The notes beneath the pieces were generated by a model. That model did not search any database and had not been told where the DNA came from. It saw nothing but the letters and a program-made list of their open reading frames with translations. The position numbers were made by a program, and so were the translations under genes. A stretch of DNA of 17,748 bases from Bacillota bacterium (lineage in GTDB: Bacteria > Bacillota > Clostridia > Lachnospirales > Anaerotignaceae), in assembly GCA_023413275.1 (NCBI GenBank), contig JAEZPX010000030.1:1-17748 (forward strand), given 5' to 3'. Every line of letters starts with the position of its first letter. Position 1 is the first letter of the stretch. Of this stretch, positions 5,822-11,917 are shown one piece after another.

Positions 5822-7903
5822 GTGGCAAACAGAGAATACCCGCTTGCTAGAACCAGAAATATTGGTATCATGGCACATATTGACGCTGGTAAGACCACTC
5901 TTACAGAGCGTATTCTGTTCTATACCGGCCGTAACTACAAAATCGGCGATACCCACGAAGGTACTGCGACCATGGACTGGATGGAGCAGGAACAGGAAAG
6001 AGGTATTACAATTACCTCCGCTGCAACAACTTGTCATTGGAACGAAAACAGAATCAACATTATTGATACACCTGGACACGTTGACTTTACAGTAGAAGTA
6101 GAGCGTTCCCTGCGTGTATTAGATGGTGCTGTTTGTGTTTTGGATGCAAAGGGCGGCGTTGAACCTCAGACAGAAACAGTTTGGAGACAGGCTGATAACT
6201 ACATGGTACCTCGTATGATTTTCGTTAATAAAATGGATATCATGGGTGCTGATTTCTTGGGTTCTATGAAGTCTATCGTAGACAGACTGGGTTGCCATCC
6301 AGTAGCTGTTACTCTGCCTATTGGTGCAGAAAACGACTTCAAAGGCATCATTGATCTGATGAAGATGAAAGCCTACTTCTATGAAAATGCAACAGGTACA
6401 GAAGTAGATGAAGAGGAAATTCCTGCTGATTATGCAGATTTAGCAGAAGAGCACAGAGCAATTATGGTTGAAACCATTTGCGAAACAGACGAAGAGTTGA
6501 TGGAAAAGTTCTTTGCTGAGGAAGAAATTTCTGAAGAAGAACTCAAGGTTGCACTACGTAAGGCTTGTATCGCTTGCGAGTTGGTGCCCGTTATGTGCGG
6601 TTCTGCATACAGAAATAAAGGCGTTCAGAAGCTTCTGGATGGCGTTATTGATTATATGCCAGCACCCACTGACATTGCTTCAATCAAGGGTATTGACCCT
6701 GACACAGGCGAAGAAATTGAAAGACATTCTTCTGATGAAGAACCCTTCTCTGCTTTGGCATTTAAAATTATGAATGACCCCTTCGTAGGTAAGCTGGCAT
6801 TCTTCCGTGTGTACTCCGGTACCTTGGATTCCGGCACATATGTTTACAACTCTACAAAGGGTAAAAAAGAACGTGTTGGCCGTATCCTACAGATGCATGC
6901 GAACCATAGAGAAGAAATCGACAAGGTTTATTCTGGTGATATTGCGGCAGCTGTTGGCTTCAAGTTGACAACAACAGGTGATACAATTTGTCATGAGGAT
7001 AACGAAGTTATCTTGGAATCCATGGTATTCCCTGAACCCGTTATCGAAGTTGCGATTGAACCTAAAACAAAAGCAGGCAGAGATAAAATGGGTATTGCAT
7101 TGGCAAAATTGGCTGAAGAAGATCCCACATTTAAGACATACACAAATCCTGAAACAGGACAGACAATCATTGCAGGTATGGGTGAGTTGCACTTGGAAAT
7201 CATCGTTGACCGTCTCTTGAGAGAATTCAAGGTTGAGGCAAACGTTGGTGCTCCTCAGGTATCCTATAAGGAAACCTTCCGTAAGGCTGTTGATGTTGAA
7301 GGTAAATTCGTACGTCAGTCCGGCGGTCGTGGTCAGTATGGTCATTGTAAGGTTCGTTTCTATCCTATTGGTACAGATGCAGAACACAATTATGAATTTG
7401 TAAATGCAACAGTTGGTGGTTCTATTCCTAAGGAATATATCCCCGCAATTGATAAAGGTATTCAGCAGGCAATGCAGAGCGGTATCTTAGGCGGCTACCC
7501 AGTTTTGGGTGTTAAGGCAGAAGTTTACGATGGTTCTTACCATGACGTTGACTCCTCTGAAACAGCTTATCAGGTAGCAGGTTCCATGGCTTTCAAGGAA
7601 GCTATGAGAAAAGGTGACGCAGTGCTTCTGGAGCCTATCATGAAGGTTACAGTAACTGTACCCGAGGACTATATGGGCGACGTTATCGGTGATATTAACT
7701 CTCGTCGTGGTCGTATTGATGGTATGGAAGCTAGATCTAACGCACAGATCATTCATTCCTTCGTACCTTTGGCTGAAATGTTCGGTTACTCCACAGACCT
7801 TCGCTCCAAAACACAGGGTCGTGGTAACTATGTAATGGAAGTAGACCATTATGAACCTTGCCCTAAATCCGTTCAGGAGAAGGTTTTGGAAGGTAAAAAA
7901 TAG
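5822..7903 (+). CDS. fusA: Elongation factor G
   Basis: EF-G, the GTPase that drives tRNA-mRNA translocation on the ribosome and, with RRF, ribosome recycling. At 693 aa it is full length with the standard five domains. The G motifs are intact: G1 AHIDAGKT (18-25), G2 RGIT (60-63), G3 DTPGH (82-86) and G4 NKMD (136-139). Domain IV and V wording such as 'RQSGGRGQYGHCKVRF' and 'GYSTDLRSKTQGRG' is canonical bacterial EF-G, so this is the housekeeping form, not a TetM-like protection protein. It starts at GTG 5822 after AAAGGAGGAG (5806-5815). It sits between rpsG and tuf; the spacer before it can fold over its ribosome binding site. Confidence 0.98.
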   Translation: MANREYPLARTRNIGIMAHIDAGKTTLTERILFYTGRNYKIGDTHEGTATMDWMEQEQERGITITSAATTCHWNENRINIIDTPGHVDFTVEVERSLRVLDGAVCVLDAKGGVEPQTETVWRQADNYMVPRMIFVNKMDIMGADFLGSMKSIVDRLGCHPVAVTLPIGAENDFKGIIDLMKMKAYFYENATGTEVDEEEIPADYADLAEEHRAIMVETICETDEELMEKFFAEEEISEEELKVALRKACIACELVPVMCGSAYRNKGVQKLLDGVIDYMPAPTDIASIKGIDPDTGEEIERHSSDEEPFSALAFKIMNDPFVGKLAFFRVYSGTLDSGTYVYNSTKGKKERVGRILQMHANHREEIDKVYSGDIAAAVGFKLTTTGDTICHEDNEVILESMVFPEPVIEVAIEPKTKAGRDKMGIALAKLAEEDPTFKTYTNPETGQTIIAGMGELHLEIIVDRLLREFKVEANVGAPQVSYKETFRKAVDVEGKFVRQSGGRGQYGHCKVRFYPIGTDAEHNYEFVNATVGGSIPKEYIPAIDKGIQQAMQSGILGGYPVLGVKAEVYDGSYHDVDSSETAYQVAGSMAFKEAMRKGDAVLLEPIMKVTVTVPEDYMGDVIGDINSRRGRIDGMEARSNAQIIHSFVPLAEMFGYSTDLRSKTQGRGNYVMEVDHYEPCPKSVQEKVLEGKK

Positions 7904-7948
7904 TAATAAAATCAGAGATATATCAAGATTGATTTCGATTAGAAAAAG

Positions 7949-7981
7949 TACTAAAATATCCATTGTGTGGCTATTTTAGTA
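7949..7981 (+). other. AT-rich hairpin between fusA and tuf
   Basis: TACTAAAATA (7949-7958) pairs perfectly with TATTTTAGTA (7972-7981), and after one mismatch CCA/TGG (7960-7962 with 7968-7970) closes a 5-nt loop. No T tract follows, so it is a weak terminator at best; it may be a processing or stability element. The tuf promoter begins at the next base. Confidence 0.5.
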
Positions 7982-8010
7982 TTGCAAAAATAAGGGAAGT
8001 CTAATATAAT
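7982..8010 (+). promoter_or_regulatory. Internal promoter of tuf
   Basis: TTGCAA (7982-7987, 4 of 6), 17-bp spacer, perfect TATAAT (8005-8010). It would give tuf its own transcript with a leader of about 70 nt that contains a small hairpin (8023-8029 with 8036-8042, one G-U). A separate tuf promoter fits the need for more EF-Tu than EF-G. Confidence 0.7.
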
Positions 8011-8086
8011 TGTAGTCGATAGGTGCATTCCAGTAAATGCGCTAAACTCAATAGATTTCCACAAACCTAAAGGAGGATAATTTAAA

Positions 8087-9280
8087 ATGGCAAAGCAAAA
8101 ATTTGAAAGAACCAAACCTCATGTAAATATTGGTACAATCGGTCACGTTGACCACGGCAAAACAACTCTTACAGCAGCGATTACAAAGACACTGTTCGAA
8201 AGATACAAACTGGGACAAGAAGTTGCTTTTGATAATATCGATAAGGCTCCCGAAGAAAGAGAACGTGGTATCACAATCTCCACATCTCACGTTGAATATG
8301 AAACACCTGTTAGACACTATGCTCACGTTGACTGCCCCGGACATGCTGACTATGTAAAGAACATGATCACAGGTGCTGCTCAGATGGACGGTGCTATCCT
8401 TGTTGTTGCTGCAACTGATGGTCCTATGGCTCAGACAAGAGAGCACATTTTGCTTTCCCGTCAGGTAGGCGTTCCCTACATTGTTGTATTTATGAACAAG
8501 TGCGACATGGTAGATGACGAAGAACTTCTTGACTTGGTTGAAATGGAAATCAGAGACCTTCTTTCCGAGTATGAATTCCCCGGTGATGATATTCCTATCA
8601 TCAGAGGTTCTGCTTTACAGGCTCTTCAGGATCCTGCTGGCCCTTGGGGCGACAAGATCGTTGATTTGTTCAACGAAATCGAAGGCTATATCCCTAACCC
8701 TAAGCGTGATGTAGACAAGCCTTTCTTGATGCCTGTCGAAGACGTATTCTCCATCACTGGCCGTGGTACTGTTGCAACTGGTAGAGTTGAAAGCGGTGTT
8801 GTAAAGGTTCAGGAAGAAGTTGAAATCGTTGGTTTGGCTGAAGAAACAAGAAAAGTTGTTGTAACTGGCGTTGAAATGTTCCGTAAACTTTTGGATCAGG
8901 CTGAAGCTGGCGACAACATTGGTGTTCTTCTTCGTGGTGTTCAGAGAACAGACATCGAAAGAGGACAGGTATTGGCTAAACCCGGTTCCATTACACCTCA
9001 CACAAAGTTCAAAGCTCAGGTTTACGTTTTGAGCAAAGAAGAAGGTGGTCGTCATACTCCTTTCTTCAACAACTACAGACCTCAGTTCTACTTCAGAACA
9101 ACTGACGTTACAGGCGTTATCTCTTTGCCCGCTGGTATTGAAATGTGTATGCCTGGCGACAACGTAGAAATGCAGATTGAATTGATCACTCCTGTAGCTA
9201 TGGCTCAGGGTCTTCGTTTCGCTATCCGTGAAGGTGGTAGAACAGTAGGCGCTGGTTCCGTAGTAGAAATTATGGAGTAA
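8087..9280 (+). CDS. tuf: Elongation factor Tu
   Basis: EF-Tu, the abundant GTPase that delivers aminoacyl-tRNA to the ribosomal A site. Length 397 aa, normal for bacteria. Motifs: G1 GHVDHGKT (19-26), G2 RGIT (60-63), G3 DCPGH (82-86), G4 NKCD (137-140), and the domain II run 'SITGRGTVATGRVE'. The C-terminal domain has 'GGRHTPFFNNYRPQFYFRTTDVTG', the usual tRNA-binding wording. Gln126 in 'SRQVGVP', the equivalent of a kirromycin-resistance position, is wild type. ATG 8087 follows AAAGGAGG (8069-8076). Last gene of the str operon, with its own likely promoter at 7982 and a strong terminator at 9423. Unlike many Firmicutes, the S10 ribosomal genes do not follow. Confidence 0.98.
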   Translation: MAKQKFERTKPHVNIGTIGHVDHGKTTLTAAITKTLFERYKLGQEVAFDNIDKAPEERERGITISTSHVEYETPVRHYAHVDCPGHADYVKNMITGAAQMDGAILVVAATDGPMAQTREHILLSRQVGVPYIVVFMNKCDMVDDEELLDLVEMEIRDLLSEYEFPGDDIPIIRGSALQALQDPAGPWGDKIVDLFNEIEGYIPNPKRDVDKPFLMPVEDVFSITGRGTVATGRVESGVVKVQEEVEIVGLAEETRKVVVTGVEMFRKLLDQAEAGDNIGVLLRGVQRTDIERGQVLAKPGSITPHTKFKAQVYVLSKEEGGRHTPFFNNYRPQFYFRTTDVTGVISLPAGIEMCMPGDNVEMQIELITPVAMAQGLRFAIREGGRTVGAGSVVEIME

Positions 9281-9342
9281 GATTCATTTGAATGGTGGTG
9301 ATATGCTTGTTCCTTGGGGGATAAGCGTAGCAGGTGTGCCTT

Positions 9343-9417
9343 AAGTGTACCCACTTCAATGGATTCTGGGCATAGCCCAATTAATAAAAGAATATTTATC
9401 CTTAAAATTTAAGGGTA
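9343..9417 (+). other. Chain of hairpins in the tuf 3' region
   Basis: Three small stems stand in a row before the terminator: AAGTG/CACTT (9343-9347 with 9352-9356), TGGGC/GCCCA (9367-9371 with 9375-9379) and TATCCTTAA/TTAAGGGTA (9397-9405 with 9409-9417, one G-U). They would protect the tuf transcript from 3' decay. No open frame of note occurs in 9281-9422. Confidence 0.4.
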
Positions 9418-9422
9418 TTTAG

Positions 9423-9470
9423 AAAGTGCACCCCGAATATTCAATATTTGGTGGTGCACTTTTTTATTGT
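9423..9470 (+). terminator. Intrinsic terminator of the str operon
   Basis: AAAGTGCACC (9423-9432) pairs perfectly with GGTGCACTTT (9453-9462), and the stem continues inward through CC/GG and two facing AATATT copies (9436-9441 and 9443-9448). The run of T at 9460-9465 completes a strong rho-independent terminator. Confidence 0.92.
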
Positions 9471-9492
9471 TCGTTTATCTGGCTAAAGCAGT

Positions 9493-9522
9493 CTGAAAAT
9501 CAGATAATAAAATGATTATACT
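9493..9522 (+). promoter_or_regulatory. Possible promoter before the lonB leader element
   Basis: CTGAAA (9493-9498, 4 of 6), an 18-bp spacer and TATACT (9517-9522, 5 of 6). Predicted start near 9529, just before the branched element at 9533. It partly overlaps a 7-bp stem, TTATCTG/CAGATAA (9475-9481 with 9501-9507). Modest match. Confidence 0.4.
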
Positions 9523-9532
9523 TAAGCGGTGA

Positions 9533-9609
9533 GGTTTATCTTTCGACTAACTTTTTCATCAAAGGCGAATGAGGCAAGGTTTTTAATAAAAATTATAGTC
9601 GAGGAAACC
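9533..9609 (+). other. Branched structured element upstream of lonB, possible ncRNA or leader
   Basis: GGTTT (9533-9537) pairs with AAACC (9605-9609) and, after an internal loop, TCGACTA (9543-9549) pairs with TAGTCGA (9596-9602). That makes 12 Watson-Crick pairs closing a 46-nt domain. Inside are TCAT/ATGA (9556-9559 with 9569-9572) and TTTTT/AAAAA near 9580-9593. I recognise no known RNA family. It is either an independent small RNA or the first part of a roughly 400-nt lonB leader. Confidence 0.4.
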
Positions 9610-9926
9610 AAACTCTAGAGGAAAGGATATTACATTAAGTCTTGGATCGTTATGATTGTCACCAAAGACAGATTTAGGAATAGGGGTTAGGACAGTCTTT
9701 TTATCAAGAGTAATAAGAGATCAAAACTGCAAATGAGTACTGTAAAATCCATGATACTGAGGAACTTAATCTGCTTTTTAAAGGAAGATTTGTATAGGGA
9801 ATACGTTAATTTTAATATATTTTTCGTGAAGGTTAAACAAAGTGCGTGGTTTTTACTTCCTATGGCATAGACTTTTCATTTTTCGGAATACTAATATCAG
9901 GAAAATTTGAAAAGGGAGAGGATTTT
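9610..9926 (+). other. lonB upstream spacer without a gene
   Basis: No convincing gene. AAAGAC/GTCTTT (9664-9669 with 9695-9700) followed by TT is a weak terminator-like pairing with a 25-nt loop. A poor sigma-A match, TTGTAT (9790-9795), 17 bp, TAATAT (9813-9818), could drive lonB. I did not find a clear sigma-F or sigma-G promoter, which drives lonB in Bacillus subtilis sporulation. Confidence 0.4.
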
Positions 9927-11591
9927 GTGAGCGGATGGAACGTTTTGACCATAGTACAAATATTATTTTTTGGAATGGGAGCCTATTATTTCTTTACGAG
10001 AGTTCGAAAAAAGCAATTAAAAGGTGAATTTTCACCGGCAGAAAATACAAGGCAAATGGAAGAGTTGGATGGTATGCGGCAGCAAAAGTTGACTGTCCCT
10101 TTAGCGGAGCAGACACGTCCAAAGGATTTGGCAGAAATTATAGGGCAGGAAAAGGCGATTAAGGCGCTAAGGGCTGCCTTATGCGGGCCAAATCCCCAGC
10201 ACATTTTAATGTATGGACCTCCGGGTGTGGGGAAAACTGCCGCGGCTCGTTTGATTTTGGAGGAAGCAAAGAAAAAAGAGGAAAGTCCATTTTCCGAAAA
10301 AGCCAAGTTTGTGGAAATAGATGCGACTACCCTTCAATTTGACGAAAGAAATATTGCTGATCCTCTCATGGGTTCTGTGCATGATCCTATTTATCAAGGG
10401 GCAGGTGTGTTTGGGCAGATGGGAGTGCCACAGCCTCGTCCCGGTGCCATTTGTGAAGCCAATGGAGGGGTACTTTTTATCGATGAGATTGGTGAGCTCC
10501 ATCCTGTTCAAATGAATAAGCTTTTAAAGGTCTTAGAGGATAGAATTGCTCGTTTTCAAAGCAGTTATTATAACAGAGATAATAAAAATATACCGCCTTA
10601 TATCCACGAAATGTTTCAAAAGGGGATACCTGCCGATTTCCGATTGGTAGGGGCAACCACAAGAAGCCCCGCGGATATCCCTCCTGCTCTGAGATCTCGT
10701 TGTACGGAGATTTTTTTTGAAGGCTTGGATGAAAAGGCAGTAGAGCAAATTGCCAGAAACAGCTTGAATAGAGGTGGATTTCCCTATGAAGAGGGACTTA
10801 GTAAAAAAATTGCATGTTATGCCAGAGGTGGCAGAGATACGGTTAATATTGTTCAATCCTTAACCTCATTGGCTGCTATGGAAGGAAACCGAAAAATTAC
10901 GTTTGCTGATATGGAATGGGTGGCGGAAACGGGGAGGTATCAACCAATTTTGCGTAGAAAAGTAAGCAATAAGGCTCAAATTGGGGTAGTCAACGGAATG
11001 GCTGTTCAAGGTGGCGGCGGCGGTGCACTTCTGGCGATAGAGGCAACTGTTTTAAAAGCTGAAAATGGGTTACTGACAGTAACCGGTATTGTGGAAGAAG
11101 AAGAAATAAAAGGCAGACAACGTTCCAGTCGACGAAAAAGCAATGCACGTAGTTCTGTGGAAAACGTACTCACTGTTTTGGAGAAGTACGGATTTAAAAA
11201 AGACGAGTATCAAGTGCATATTAATTTCCCTGGAGGAACGCCTGTGGATGGTCCTTCGGCAGGGGTTGCTATGTTTTTAGCTGTGTATTCTGCCTTTACT
11301 GGTGCCCCTGTGGATGGAGAGATAGCACTGACGGGGGAGATTGGTCTAAGGGGGCAGGTATTGCCTGTTGGCGGTGTTTCGGATAAGCTTGCTGCAGCAG
11401 AGGAGGCAGGCGTAAAAAGAGCCTTTATTCCTAAGGAAAATTGGAGAGATACTTTTACAAAGATGAATCTATCTGTAGAAGCATTGGAAAATGTGGACGA
11501 GCTTTTAGAAAAGATATTCCGAAAAGACGAAAACACTGGGTTTGTGGAAGAAAGCGGAGTTTTGACAGCACAAGAGGGTAATTCATGGTAA
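9927..11591 (+). CDS. lonB: Membrane-anchored ATP-dependent protease LonB
   Basis: Lon-family serine protease that unfolds and degrades proteins at the membrane. At 554 aa it matches Bacillus LonB (about 550) and lacks the long N-domain of LonA. One membrane helix at about 6-24 is followed by the AAA+ module: Walker A GPPGVGKT (97-104), Walker B GVLFIDE (181-187), and the LonB-type 'DPLMGSVHDPIYQGAG' stretch. The C-terminal protease domain carries the catalytic Ser444 (DGPSAG) and Lys487 (GGVSDKL). I start at GTG 9927: GGGAG (9914-9918) precedes it and the protein then aligns with known LonB N-termini. An upstream in-frame GTG at 9846 has no ribosome binding site. In Bacillus it acts in the forespore, so it hints at a spore-forming lineage. 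lon follows in tandem. Confidence 0.94.
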   Translation: MSGWNVLTIVQILFFGMGAYYFFTRVRKKQLKGEFSPAENTRQMEELDGMRQQKLTVPLAEQTRPKDLAEIIGQEKAIKALRAALCGPNPQHILMYGPPGVGKTAAARLILEEAKKKEESPFSEKAKFVEIDATTLQFDERNIADPLMGSVHDPIYQGAGVFGQMGVPQPRPGAICEANGGVLFIDEIGELHPVQMNKLLKVLEDRIARFQSSYYNRDNKNIPPYIHEMFQKGIPADFRLVGATTRSPADIPPALRSRCTEIFFEGLDEKAVEQIARNSLNRGGFPYEEGLSKKIACYARGGRDTVNIVQSLTSLAAMEGNRKITFADMEWVAETGRYQPILRRKVSNKAQIGVVNGMAVQGGGGGALLAIEATVLKAENGLLTVTGIVEEEEIKGRQRSSRRKSNARSSVENVLTVLEKYGFKKDEYQVHINFPGGTPVDGPSAGVAMFLAVYSAFTGAPVDGEIALTGEIGLRGQVLPVGGVSDKLAAAEEAGVKRAFIPKENWRDTFTKMNLSVEALENVDELLEKIFRKDENTGFVEESGVLTAQEGNSW

Positions 11592-11616
11592 GTTTGGTGG
11601 AAAGTCACTTGGTTAT

Positions 11617-11645
11617 TTGACCGAAGCGATAATTTAGGGTATAAT
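11617..11645 (+). promoter_or_regulatory. Promoter of lon (and ysxC)
   Basis: TTGACC (11617-11622, 5 of 6), a 17-bp spacer and a perfect TATAAT (11640-11645). It starts 26 bp after the lonB stop and implies a lon leader of about 265 nt. The overlapping TTTGACC resembles one CtsR half-site, but no second half lies at the required spacing. Confidence 0.8.
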
Positions 11646-11702
11646 ATGTAAAGTTTTAGCGGAGAACCTCGAATTTAAGCGGTTTGTTATATTTGTATTT
11701 CC

Positions 11703-11736
11703 ATAGGTGCCTATTTCTAAAAGAATAGGTGCCTAT
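11703..11736. repeat. Two copies of the palindrome ATAGGTGCCTAT
   Basis: The 12-mer ATAGGTGCCTAT occurs at 11703-11714 and 11725-11736, centres 22 bp apart, about two helical turns. Each copy is a 5-bp inverted repeat around TG, so each could be a dimer site for a DNA-binding protein. The two copies also pair with each other in RNA (two G-U pairs in 12). It lies about 58 bp after the -10 box of lon. No T tract follows, so it is not a standard lonB terminator. Confidence 0.6.
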
Positions 11737-11799
11737 AGATAATTTGGAATAAAAGACATACAATTGTGATTTGTATCTGTTCATAAATTTTGATTATAG

Positions 11800-11849
11800 A
11801 GTCTTTCATTTTCAAGATTGAAAGAAATGAAGGACTTATATTTTTATTT
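11800..11849 (+). terminator. Terminator-like hairpin in the lon leader
   Basis: AGTCTTTCATTT (11800-11811) pairs with AAATGAAGGACT (11825-11836) over 12 positions with one G-U, and the loop can close further through TC/GA. It is followed by TATATTTTTATTT (11837-11849). It lies after the lon promoter and about 70 nt before the start codon, so it could attenuate lon. CTTTCA in the left arm (11803-11808) could also pair with TGAAAG (11911-11916) at the ribosome binding site. Confidence 0.5.
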
Positions 11850-11917
11850 GGATTTCCGCTTATCTTTAAAAGCAGACGATACTACCCTAAATAAGGTTAG
11901 AAAACAGAGGTGAAAGA

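Noticed and set aside
6887..7387. Long minus-strand open frames opposite fusA and tuf (also 7487-7963, 8048-8446, 8615-9055)
   Set aside because: Shadows of strongly codon-biased genes; the translations have low complexity and no ribosome binding sites or family resemblance.
5822..7903. TetM-like ribosomal protection protein
   Set aside because: Length, G motifs and domain IV/V wording match housekeeping EF-G, and the gene sits in the str operon.
9664..9702. Terminator-like pairing AAAGAC/GTCTTT upstream of lonB
   Set aside because: Only 6 bp with a 25-nt loop and a short T run; too weak to call.
11616..11622. CtsR half-site TTTGACC at the lon promoter
   Set aside because: CtsR needs a second heptad 3 bp away; neither flank (11606-11612 or 11626-11632) matches. 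The bases are explained by the -35 box.
11633..11890. 9-bp inverted pair TTTAGGGTA / TACCCTAAA (11633-11641 and 11882-11890)
   Set aside because: The left copy lies in the promoter spacer and -10 box and would not be transcribed; about 240 bp apart in AT-rich DNA it may be chance.
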